Below, one piece after another: positions 35,441 through 42,831 of a DNA stretch of 64,000 nt. The DNA comes from Bremerella alba (GTDB lineage: Bacteria > Planctomycetota > Planctomycetia > Pirellulales > Pirellulaceae): assembly GCF_013618625.1 (NCBI RefSeq), contig NZ_JABRWO010000001.1:248001-312000 (forward strand). The letters run 5' to 3'. Each line of letters starts with the position of its first letter. Within the stretch, counting starts at the first letter, position 1. Both the position numbers and the translations under genes were made by a program. Below the pieces are notes generated by a model, which saw only the letters and a program-made list of their open reading frames with translations, was not told where the DNA came from and ran no database searches.

Positions 35441-36518
35441 AGTCAAAGTCGTCAAACGCAAGGGAGTGCGAAATCTGTATCTACGGTGGGTGTGCCCACT
35501 GTCAGGCAAAGAGCGTCAAAAGTCGGCCCGTACTCATCGCCGCAGCGAAGCGATTAAGGCTGCCGGCAAATGGGAAGCGGAATTGAATTCCGGCCGGTAT
35601 GCAACAACTCAACGCATCCGATGGGATGAATTTCGACTTCGATACGAAGATGAGAAACTATCTTCCCTGGCCGAGCAATCGTTTCGCACAACGTCCTATG
35701 CGTTAGATCATCTCGAACGTGAAATCAATCCTCGCTGGCTTAGTGATGTCGACGCGACGCGAATTAGTTACTTTCAGTCTAGACTCCGAAAACGCAAACT
35801 GTCCGAGGCAACAATTGCCACGTATTTGCGTCATTTGAGAGCCGCTCTGTCGTGGGCTGAATCGGTCGGACTAATTGCTCAGATCCCAAGAATACAAAGG
35901 CCTAAGCGAACCAGAGGTAGTCGGCATATGCGAGGACGCCCTATTACAGATCAAGAGTTCCAGCGAATGTTAGACATAACGCAGGCAGTCAGGCCTCATG
36001 ACTTTGACTTATGGAAGGAGTATTTGAAAGGGCTATGGCTCTCCGGTCTTCGTCTATCTGAGTCACTTGTTCTTAGTTGGGACGCCGACGCCTCACTCCA
36101 AATCGATCTAAGCGGCAAATACCCCCGACTGCGGATTCTTGCGGAAGCGGAAAAGGGGCATCAAGACCGACTCTTGCCAATTACGCCCGACTTTGCGGAG
36201 TTATTGCTCGCGATTCCAGGCGAACGAGTCGGCCCTGTGTTTCGGCTGTTCAAGACAGAAGCAACCAAGTCTCGTTGTCGTGTGGGAAGAACAATATCAA
36301 GAATTGGCAAGAAAGCCGGTATTATTACGGACCCAGAGCTAGGCAAATACGTGACGGCACATGACCTTCGCAGATCCTACGGCACAAGGTGGGCCATGAG
36401 AGTAACCCCCGTAATGCTAAGGACTCTAATGAGACATCGAAGTATCGAAACGACAATGAAACACTACATCGACCTTGATTGCGAAAAACTAGCCGCGGAA
36501 CTATGGCAACAGTTCTAG
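35430..36518 (+). CDS. tyrosine recombinase (integrase) of the element
   Basis: The 362-residue protein has all six catalytic positions of the family: Arg208 (SGLRLSE), Lys242 (EKGHQ), His311 and Arg314 (HDLRRSYG), His336 (MRHRSIE) and Tyr346 (KHYIDL). An N-terminal arm-binding domain and a SAM-like core domain (about 65-155) precede it. ATG 35430 follows AAGGAGG and overlaps the excisionase-like gene. This protein most likely integrated the element into tRNA-Ser(CGA). Its stop overlaps the end of the convergent DUF3037 gene by 4 bp. Confidence 0.9.
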   Translation: MDVKVKVVKRKGVRNLYLRWVCPLSGKERQKSARTHRRSEAIKAAGKWEAELNSGRYATTQRIRWDEFRLRYEDEKLSSLAEQSFRTTSYALDHLEREINPRWLSDVDATRISYFQSRLRKRKLSEATIATYLRHLRAALSWAESVGLIAQIPRIQRPKRTRGSRHMRGRPITDQEFQRMLDITQAVRPHDFDLWKEYLKGLWLSGLRLSESLVLSWDADASLQIDLSGKYPRLRILAEAEKGHQDRLLPITPDFAELLLAIPGERVGPVFRLFKTEATKSRCRVGRTISRIGKKAGIITDPELGKYVTAHDLRRSYGTRWAMRVTPVMLRTLMRHRSIETTMKHYIDLDCEKLAAELWQQF

Positions 36519-37342
36519 TGAGCGGAAGTGCGTACTTCGTGTAGGAACGATCCGAGTGTGTCAGGTAGTACACTTCTAACCTGATATTGCCTAAGCAACG
36601 AATCAACATCCGTGATAAGCGAATTGTCAGAATCACTGTTGAAGCTGGAGACTACGATAAGTCGAGAGTCATTTGGCTTCTTAAGTCCGTTCTTGTAGAC
36701 CTGATCCCCTTCCATGGCTAATTCCATCGCTGAATCCATGGCAGTCTTGTCGCGGGCAGAGAACTCTTTTGTCACGACAAGGTTGAATACACCATTTTGG
36801 TACCCGTAAGGAACTGAAAGCTTACGCCGTAGGATAGGCACAGTGATTTCAAAATCTAACTTCGCTCGCCTCTGAATAGCGAGTTCTCGAAAGGTTGCGT
36901 CCAGTTCTGGGAAATGAGGCTCTTGAAAGACTTCCATAGCAGCGACCTTTCTTGTCTCCTCAACTAATTCATTGAATAGACGTGCAAGATCTTCTGATGG
37001 GGTACGGACTTTTACTGGACGAGGTTCAGTTAAGCGTAATTCATTGCCAAGCGTGAGTGCAAAGTTATTCAAATCTTCAACACTTGCGAAAGATTGGCGA
37101 TCGTGAACAAAACGGTTAGCAAGTGAATTTTTTGCTGCGGTTAATGCGGCTACCTTAAGCTCGCCAGTTTTCACGAGTTTTTTAGCACGTGAATTGTTCG
37201 ACGACATACGTGCTTGAAGAAATCCAGCGTCAGGACAAAACAGGACAATACCGACGTTCACGACTTCCATTCGTGAATAGTCAGGACAGAACTGAACTAA
37301 ACTGTAATAACCTTTAACCGGCGTTGTTGTCTGTTTAATCAT
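36515..37342 (-). CDS. DUF3037 protein, partner of the HipA-like kinase
   Basis: The 275-residue protein has the DUF3037 opening (GYYSLVQFCPDYSRMEVVNVGIVLFCPD). The rest is mixed alpha/beta without a motif I recognise; SVPYGYQNGVFNLVVTKEF may be a core strand pair. It lies 17 bp after the kinase gene, same strand, so the two are one transcript. DUF3037 genes are known next to HipA-like kinase genes, but I know of no established function for the pair. It could be the antitoxin, substrate or sensor of the kinase. Confidence 0.75.
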   Translation of the reverse strand: MIKQTTTPVKGYYSLVQFCPDYSRMEVVNVGIVLFCPDAGFLQARMSSNNSRAKKLVKTGELKVAALTAAKNSLANRFVHDRQSFASVEDLNNFALTLGNELRLTEPRPVKVRTPSEDLARLFNELVEETRKVAAMEVFQEPHFPELDATFRELAIQRRAKLDFEITVPILRRKLSVPYGYQNGVFNLVVTKEFSARDKTAMDSAMELAMEGDQVYKNGLKKPNDSRLIVVSSFNSDSDNSLITDVDSLLRQYQVRSVLPDTLGSFLHEVRTSAH

Positions 37343-37359
37343 GGTACTTCTACCAAACG

Positions 37360-38190
37360 CTAACTCTTGTCAAATAACTGATTGGGCCAACAGATTTTCC
37401 TAATACTAGGCAGAATCGTATCAGCGACATAAACCGCTCGTTGAACCAGCAATCTCACTAAAGCATCGCGAGTCTCGGAATCAATGTCCCATTCGCGAGG
37501 GATCTTGTTCACTACTCCTCTAATCATATTCTGATCGACCTCAGAAAGCTTCTCAATTGCTTCAATAACGAATTCTTCTCTTATCAACTCCCGGAAACCT
37601 GGGAATATTCCGTACACCCCATCAGCTTGAATGCGGTCGATATAGCCAATACTAGGGTTTAGAGCGGATCCACGGGCCAGGCAATGTGAGTGATCCATTG
37701 CAATCAAGCGAATGCTACCGTCGCTGGCATCCGGTACGTTCTCCAAGAAAACATTGCTCAGGTTCTGCGTTTTCCCCGAGTCTTCAGGAGGATACCGATC
37801 CCAGTTGAGTACCCATGTGTCGAATACGACAAGACGTGAAATATCGGACACATTAACTAGGTGTTTCAATTCGGAGCTACTGCCACCCCAGGGATAGCCA
37901 CCTGCAGCCTTTGTGATAAATGCCGGTCCCGCTACAGCGAAATTGCCATTTGCAAACCTCACCATTGCGGCATCTTCGCCACTAAGGTCAAGGACCGCGA
38001 ATTCAAAGGTAGGTAGCCCCATCCAGCGGGCCAGTTCCGTGCCGAGTAGCTCACATGCCAGCGGGTGCGGCCCCTGCGGATTGTTCATTGCCTTGATAAA
38101 GGCTAACCCGCAGTCAGTTTGAACTCTTGAAGTCCCCATGCTTGTCGCCAGAGACACTTCGAAACGTTCTAACGAGCTCGGATTCCACAT
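37360..38190 (-). CDS. HipA-like (HipA_2) kinase
   Basis: The 276-residue protein matches the compact HipA-like kinase fold (HipA_2), about 160 residues shorter than HipA. Features are FIKAMNNPQG (Lys33, ATP-contact strand), a helix with ACELLGTELARWMGLP, catalytic NWDR (Asp131), metal-binding Asn146 in LSNVFLE and Asp166 in AMDHSHC. A short insertion separates the catalytic Asp from Asn146. Canonical HipA kinases phosphorylate GltX and arrest growth. The target here is unknown. An ATG at residue 18 is an alternative start. It is probably cytoplasmic, and is the upstream gene of a two-gene operon. Confidence 0.78.
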   Translation of the reverse strand: MWNPSSLERFEVSLATSMGTSRVQTDCGLAFIKAMNNPQGPHPLACELLGTELARWMGLPTFEFAVLDLSGEDAAMVRFANGNFAVAGPAFITKAAGGYPWGGSSSELKHLVNVSDISRLVVFDTWVLNWDRYPPEDSGKTQNLSNVFLENVPDASDGSIRLIAMDHSHCLARGSALNPSIGYIDRIQADGVYGIFPGFRELIREEFVIEAIEKLSEVDQNMIRGVVNKIPREWDIDSETRDALVRLLVQRAVYVADTILPSIRKICWPNQLFDKS

Positions 38191-38397
38191 TTGATGTGAA
38201 GCTGGGCAACTTTATGGGGGACAATCTAGGATGCTTCTGTAGAAAGGGGGCAATCCCCTCCGAATAGACTACGCAATCCTCTTTTGTCGAGGGGCCACTG
38301 TCAAGCATAACATCGTAAACATGCAGTCTCATCGCGAAAGGTGCCAACTCAGGTGCCATGAGATTGACGCCGCATAGAACTCCGGCTAAATTGCCCA

Positions 38398-38519
38398 CAA
38401 GAAGCAACAAAAGGACTCACGTCCAATCGACGTAAGTCCTTATGTGCTCGAATATTTCCATTGAGCGGAGGACAAGGGATTCGAACCCTCAACCGGTTAC
38501 CCGGCACTTGATTTCGAGT
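38398..38519 (-). repeat. right attachment repeat (attR), 122 bp
   Basis: This segment is identical to 32679-32800. It includes the tRNA terminator and the 3' part of the intact tRNA-Ser, up to one base beyond the anticodon loop. The 5' part of the tRNA, to the right of 38519, is the original chromosomal sequence. The element therefore restores a complete tRNA at the right boundary. Confidence 0.9.
38411..38441 (-). terminator. intrinsic terminator of tRNA-Ser
   Basis: On the minus strand AAGGACTTACGTC pairs with GACGTGAGTCCTT over 13 bp (one G-T pair) around GATTG, followed by TTGTTG after the stem. It lies 25 bp beyond the 3' end of the tRNA, which is a normal spacing for this kind of signal. 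Confidence 0.8.
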
Positions 38520-38548
38520 CAAGCTGCTAGCCAGTTCGCGTATCCTCC
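38466..38548 (-). tRNA. tRNA-Ser(CGA)
   Basis: This 83-nt class II tRNA has an acceptor stem GGAGGAT / GTCCTCC (with a T-G closing pair) and discriminator G. The anticodon stem CTTGA/TCAAG encloses CTCGAAA, so the anticodon is CGA (plus-strand 38514-38516). A long variable arm (GCCGGGTAACCGG) and a T loop TTCGAAT complete it. CCA is not encoded (CTCA follows). It is the integration site of the element to its left: the 122-bp repeat ends within this gene. Serine codon UCG is decoded. Confidence 0.95.
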
Positions 38549-38858
38549 TGGATTTGGAACTTCTCAGTTTACCGACTCTGGCGTTTCTATCAACCCGGCC
38601 TGAAATCGTTCCTGGGGCAAAACTTGGGGCCAATTTTGCCTGACCGAGGTTCGGACTGCTCTTAGGGGGTGGCTTTTCGTCTTGGCCTGGGCTGTCTTCG
38701 TTTTCATGGCAATCTCGATGCGGCCTTGATATGTCAGGGCATTGCGGGGAATCGGCCGTTGAAAGGCTTTCGGCATCGTAGTTGCACCTGATGGCTATCG
38801 AACGAGGTAACAACGACGGTCTACCTCACCCAGTGAATTAATTAGGAGGCAATTGGCA
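38549..38858. other. intergenic region between tRNA-Ser and the CHAD gene
   Basis: This 310-bp region is divergent. The tRNA promoter occupies its left end. AGGAGG at 38844-38849 is the ribosome-binding site for the CHAD gene. Frames here look like chance, with no recognised product. Confidence 0.5.
38566..38593 (-). promoter_or_regulatory. sigma-70-type promoter of tRNA-Ser
   Basis: On the minus strand TTGATA (38593-38588) and TAAACT (38571-38566) are separated by 16 bp. The start of the tRNA (38548) is 17 bp further. The position and near-consensus hexamers fit a tRNA promoter, but no expression data support it. Confidence 0.6.
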
Positions 38859-39797
38859 GTGAGTTATCGAATGAATTCAGACGAACCGGTCCCCCATGCG
38901 ATACGTCGAATCGCGCGAGAAGAAATTGACGCTGCGATCGACGCGATTGACAATTCCAAGATCGATGCTCACCAAACCGTTCATCAGGTTCGCAAGCGAT
39001 GTAAGAAGATTCGCGGGCTGATCCGCCTCTTTCGGCCCCACCTGCAAGACACCTACGAAGTCGAAAACGTCTGGTATCGTAATGCCGCACGCCGACTTTC
39101 CTACGTTCGCGATGCCCAGTCTTTGATCGAAACTTACGATCTGCTAATGGATCATTACGAGGAAGAAGTCGATCGCCAATCGTTCGGGCCGATCCGGCGA
39201 AAACTCACGCTGCGCCTCAACAAAATTGCCGATGACGAAGCAGGACTACAACACCGGTTGACGAAATTTAGAGCCCGCATGGAAGAAGGACGCGAGCGCA
39301 TCCCCTACTGGCAGCTGGATAATCTAGAACCCCAAGATCTGGTAGACGGTCTGACCAAAACTTATGGTCGTGCGTGCGAAGCTGCCATCACGGTCTATAA
39401 GAAACCATCGTCCGAACGTTTTCACGATTGGCGAAAAAGGGTCAAATATCATTGGTACCACATGCGTATCGTGCGGCCGGTATGGGAACGTGAAGCAACT
39501 ACGCGCGGTAAAGACTCGGACGTTCTTGCCGGTTTGCTCGGAGACGATCACGATCTGGCCATCTTCCGTGAAACGCTGCAAAAGGAACCGGACGAGTTCT
39601 CTGGGCAGGAAACTGTTGATATCCTTTGCAAGCTATCCAAACTGCAACAGCAAGAACTGCGAGCACAGGCTAAGCCGCTCGGACTAAGGCTGTTTGCTGA
39701 GTCTCCTAAAAAGTTCAGCAAACGCTTTGGAGCATATTTCAAAGCCTGGCAAACCGATCGATGCGATCAGCCTGAAGAAGAGTTGGTGGCAGCCTAA
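38859..39797 (+). CDS. CHAD domain protein
   Basis: The 312-residue protein carries a CHAD domain: a helical, strongly basic repeat with conserved histidines (HQTVHQVRKRCKKIRGLIRLFR near the N-terminus, FHDWRKRVKYHWYHMR in the second half). CHAD proteins bind inorganic polyphosphate and often decorate polyP granules. The start is ambiguous: GTG 38859 lies 9 bases from AGGAGG and is preferred over TTG 38853 and ATG 38871. It is single and not obviously part of an operon. The phosphate operon is about 13 kb away. Confidence 0.85.
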   Translation: MSYRMNSDEPVPHAIRRIAREEIDAAIDAIDNSKIDAHQTVHQVRKRCKKIRGLIRLFRPHLQDTYEVENVWYRNAARRLSYVRDAQSLIETYDLLMDHYEEEVDRQSFGPIRRKLTLRLNKIADDEAGLQHRLTKFRARMEEGRERIPYWQLDNLEPQDLVDGLTKTYGRACEAAITVYKKPSSERFHDWRKRVKYHWYHMRIVRPVWEREATTRGKDSDVLAGLLGDDHDLAIFRETLQKEPDEFSGQETVDILCKLSKLQQQELRAQAKPLGLRLFAESPKKFSKRFGAYFKAWQTDRCDQPEEELVAA

Positions 39798-39798
39798 T

Positions 39799-40845
39799 CT
39801 AGCCACCGGCCGTCGTAAAATAGTACCGCGTCAAGTGAAAAAAAACAGGCGCGGCGAAGCAAATCGCATCGATACGATCTAAAACGCCAGCGTGACCTTC
39901 TACCAAGGTGCCGTAATCTTGCACGCCACGGTCACGCTTGATAGCACTCATCGCCATGCTGCCGGCGGCTCCCATCACGGCAATCACAATCGACATGACG
40001 GCACTCTGCCAAGGATTAAACGGCGTTGCTCCGGTCAGGCTAAGCATCGCCCCCACAACCGCTGTGACACCCGTACCGGCGAAAAACCCTTCCCAGGTTC
40101 GGCTGGCGTTGATGTTCGGGGCGATCACGTTTTTCCCCAGCAAACGACTGCAAACAAAGTGCAACAGATCGCTCAGTTGGGCGACCAACAGGAAGTAGAA
40201 CAAGAGGCCGGCAGTACTTTTAGTCGAATATTCTGGATCGGTCCAGTCGGTCAGATAGAGCAGTGCCGGAGCATAGCTGAGCGAGTAGACGCAAATATAA
40301 AGTCCGGCCTGGATCTTAGCGATGCGTTCCAGAAAGCGTTTGTAGTCACCAGCGACCGCGATACGTGCGGCGATGAATAGGAAGCCATAAACCGGGATCA
40401 AAATGCTAAACAGTTCGTACTGCGATTGCCCCATCGCTACCAACACGTACTGGGCTGGCGTCAACACGAAGAACACCCAGAACAGCGTACGGTGGTCGCC
40501 AAGTCGCGTCGGTGTAAGCGTGATAAACTCGCGCAGCGCCCAGAACGAGATCAGAAAAAACAAGATCACCGTGGCAACCGGCGAAGGAATCGTAAAGGTA
40601 ACGGCCAGGATCGCGGTCATCAGCCACCAGGCACGCACGCGGCGAATGAACGCCTGAACGATGGCCGGGTTCACGCTCGAGTCGGGCTGACGTCGCAAGA
40701 TCTGCCCAGCTCCGGTCGCGATCAACAAGCAACTGATCACAACCCCTAGCAAAATACCGGTCGCACCATCCAGCAAAAACGCCGTTTGTTGAGCCAACAA
40801 CGGTACCGTGAGGATCGTACTAAGGGAAGCGTGCAGCAAGTCCAT
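39799..40845 (-). CDS. cdsA: phosphatidate cytidylyltransferase (CdsA-like)
   Basis: The 348-residue integral membrane protein has about eight or nine hydrophobic segments and ends in the CDP-diglyceride synthase signature, here SAIKRDRGVQDYGTLVEGHAGVLDRID. The invariant Asp residues are kept; the usual K-D is Q-D and one Gly of HGG is Ala. It makes CDP-diacylglycerol from phosphatidic acid and CTP. It follows the PlsC-like gene by 15 bp, which makes both steps of phosphatidic acid synthesis and activation one transcript. Confidence 0.88.
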   Translation of the reverse strand: MDLLHASLSTILTVPLLAQQTAFLLDGATGILLGVVISCLLIATGAGQILRRQPDSSVNPAIVQAFIRRVRAWWLMTAILAVTFTIPSPVATVILFFLISFWALREFITLTPTRLGDHRTLFWVFFVLTPAQYVLVAMGQSQYELFSILIPVYGFLFIAARIAVAGDYKRFLERIAKIQAGLYICVYSLSYAPALLYLTDWTDPEYSTKSTAGLLFYFLLVAQLSDLLHFVCSRLLGKNVIAPNINASRTWEGFFAGTGVTAVVGAMLSLTGATPFNPWQSAVMSIVIAVMGAAGSMAMSAIKRDRGVQDYGTLVEGHAGVLDRIDAICFAAPVFFHLTRYYFTTAGG

Positions 40846-40860
40846 GATGTCGTTTCAGCG

Positions 40861-41505
40861 TCAAACGTCTCGCAATCGGGAAACCGCTTCCCGAGCGCGG
40901 ACGAGAAAGTCGGTCTTCGGTTCGCCATTCTCTAGCCATATAGGCGGCCCGAAGATCACACGGCTCAGCAGCGGAACCGGTAAGTATTCTCCCTTGGGCA
41001 AGATGCGTGTCATATTGTCGACATAGACCGGTACCAATTCCAGGTCTGGTCGCTTCTTCGCCAAGTAAAAAAGGCCACTTTTAAAATCGCGGAGGGTCGT
41101 TCCGTCGTTGCGGCTTCCTTCCGGGAAAATGATCGCCGAATACTTATCACCGATCTCTTTGAGCATCGATTCCACCGGGCTGCGGTGGACTTTGATGTTC
41201 TCACGATCGATCAGCAACGCATTCAACGAACGGGCCAGGTATCGGCGGAACCAGCCACGGTCCCAGTAGTCCTTCGCCGCGACCGGTTTGGTCAGTTCGC
41301 GACAATGCTTGGGAAGCGATGCCCAGATGATTACCGCGTCGATATGGCTAGTATGGTTGGCAAAGTAGATCCGTTGGCACGTGTCGGGATGACAATCCAC
41401 CCAGCGAACACTGCTTCCGGCGACCACTTTCGCCAGACCAGCCAAGAACGGACCCGTGAAGTTGAATTTCACTTTGCTCTGCAACCTTGCCCCAGCACGA
41501 CACAA
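40861..41505 (-). CDS. PlsC-like 1-acyl-sn-glycerol-3-phosphate acyltransferase
   Basis: The 214-residue protein has the acyltransferase block I NHTSHID (HxxxxD), block III FPEGSRNDG, and a segment with VPVYVDN typical of PlsC. The product is probably phosphatidic acid, the substrate of the CdsA-like enzyme encoded next. The TTG start at 41505 is uncertain because no upstream ATG is near. It is about 80 bp from the glycosyltransferase gene, a possible separate transcription start. Confidence 0.85.
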   Translation of the reverse strand: MCRAGARLQSKVKFNFTGPFLAGLAKVVAGSSVRWVDCHPDTCQRIYFANHTSHIDAVIIWASLPKHCRELTKPVAAKDYWDRGWFRRYLARSLNALLIDRENIKVHRSPVESMLKEIGDKYSAIIFPEGSRNDGTTLRDFKSGLFYLAKKRPDLELVPVYVDNMTRILPKGEYLPVPLLSRVIFGPPIWLENGEPKTDFLVRAREAVSRLRDV

Positions 41506-41585
41506 ACGGAATCCATTTATCGTATCGCACGACCGCCGATACGACTAGCGGCCTTTTAGCACGAAACTCTTGTGCTGACGGTACT

Positions 41586-42815
41586 TTACGATGCTTTAAC
41601 ATCGGTCGTCTGGGGAACGAGTACTGAGCTAGAACCTGGCTGTCGAGCCGCATACTGGGCCGCGTGTACCTTTTGGCGATAGACGCCACTGATCAGGTCC
41701 TGATAGCCTGAGACCATGGCATCGAGCGAGCCGTAGCGAAGTACCTTTTCTCGGGCCGCCTTGCCCATTTCGGCACGCTTATCGGCATCTTGCATCAGCG
41801 TGACCATCGCGTTGGCCGTCTCATCCAGATTGCTGGCCTGTACCAGCAATCCATTCACACCGTCGTCGACAGCATCGGGGATGCTCCCCACACGGGGGGC
41901 GACAACGGGAAGCTGGGTCGACATTGCTTCGAGGATCGAGACCGGGCTGGCTTCGTTTTTGGAAGTAAGCGCGAAGCAATCCATGGCGGAAAGCAGCTCG
42001 GGAATATCGCTGCGGCTGCCGGTCATCGTGACGTGGTCTTGTAAACAAAGCTCGTCCCGCAGCGCTTCGATCTCGGGCCGCTGGGGTCCATCTCCCACAA
42101 TCACGAAGTGCGATTGAGGAGCCTGCCGGACGACGCGGGCCGCTGCTTTCAAAAACAACGCATGGTCTTTTTCTGGTCGTAGGGCCGCTACGATCCCGCA
42201 CACGGCTGTCTCTTCCGAGACGCCCCATTCGCGGCGAATTTGCTCGCGGGTCTGGCCATTGGCGACAAAGCGGTCTGTGTCGATTCCGTTGGGAATGACC
42301 GTGACCTTTTGTTGCGGGAAGCCTTCCACTTCGACCAAATGCTTGCCGTGCGGAGCTGCCACGCCTATGAATCGATCAGTCATCGAGGTCAGCCGGCGGT
42401 TGAGCCAGTTGATCGAGTCAGGCCAACCGGTCGAATGAATCGCGGAAGCCACGACCGGCACGCCAGCCAGCCAGGCACACAATCGTCCCCAAAACATCTT
42501 GTCGCCGGCACCTACCGTCACGACCGCGTCGATCTCACGCATCGAAAACAGTTCGGTCAACCGCGGAACGACTCGCAAGTCGTACTTGCTGCTGAGCATG
42601 TTATGGAACGTGGGAACTTCCTTCTGCATCTCTTCCCCCAGCGGTCCCAGCTCTTTCATGCAGCACAGTTCCGGCGCGAATCGATGACGGTCCATCCGTC
42701 GAATCAGATTTACCAAAAGGGTTTCGGCGCCACCGACCGGCATGCTGGTCACCAGGTACATCACACGCAAAGGGCCGCGGTCATCGAGCGGAAGGTTTTT
42801 TCGTCGTCGCATCAT
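41586..42815 (-). CDS. GT4-family glycosyltransferase
   Basis: The 409-residue protein has the GT-B fold pattern of GT4: MPVGGAETLLVNL at the N-terminus, VIPNGIDTDRF at the domain border, and the C-terminal nucleotide-sugar-binding block with SKNEASPVSILEAMSTQLPVVAP (E-x7-E equivalent). It has a ribosome-binding site AGAGGAA before its ATG. The sugar donor and acceptor are unknown, but its position after the flippase implies exopolysaccharide or O-antigen assembly on the cytoplasmic face. Confidence 0.9.
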   Translation of the reverse strand: MMRRRKNLPLDDRGPLRVMYLVTSMPVGGAETLLVNLIRRMDRHRFAPELCCMKELGPLGEEMQKEVPTFHNMLSSKYDLRVVPRLTELFSMREIDAVVTVGAGDKMFWGRLCAWLAGVPVVASAIHSTGWPDSINWLNRRLTSMTDRFIGVAAPHGKHLVEVEGFPQQKVTVIPNGIDTDRFVANGQTREQIRREWGVSEETAVCGIVAALRPEKDHALFLKAAARVVRQAPQSHFVIVGDGPQRPEIEALRDELCLQDHVTMTGSRSDIPELLSAMDCFALTSKNEASPVSILEAMSTQLPVVAPRVGSIPDAVDDGVNGLLVQASNLDETANAMVTLMQDADKRAEMGKAAREKVLRYGSLDAMVSGYQDLISGVYRQKVHAAQYAARQPGSSSVLVPQTTDVKAS

Positions 42816-42831
42816 GGGTTCCTCTGGTCCT

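Larger units (their letters stand above)
32679..38519. mobile_element. integrative element in tRNA-Ser(CGA), 5,719 bp per unit
   Basis: Two perfect 122-bp direct repeats bound the element, and an intact tRNA-Ser remains at the right end. Between them are, in order, a Rep_trans-type initiator, an excisionase-like HTH protein, a tyrosine recombinase, and, on the opposite strand, a DUF3037 gene and a HipA-like kinase gene. No structural phage gene, relaxase or conjugation gene is present. It may be an integrative plasmid or a satellite-like element. The right third is visibly richer in A+T than the flanks. Confidence 0.88.

Noticed and set aside
38114-38410. 98-residue minus-strand frame overlapping the start of the HipA-like gene (possible antitoxin)
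   Set aside because: No ribosome-binding site precedes any of its start codons, its upstream part lies in the attachment repeat, and the overlap of 77 bp with a clear kinase start is unlikely for a real gene. A true small antitoxin would need expression evidence.
32679-38519. Element as a prophage
   Set aside because: No capsid, terminase, portal or tail gene fits in the 5.7 kb; a satellite or integrative plasmid explains it better.
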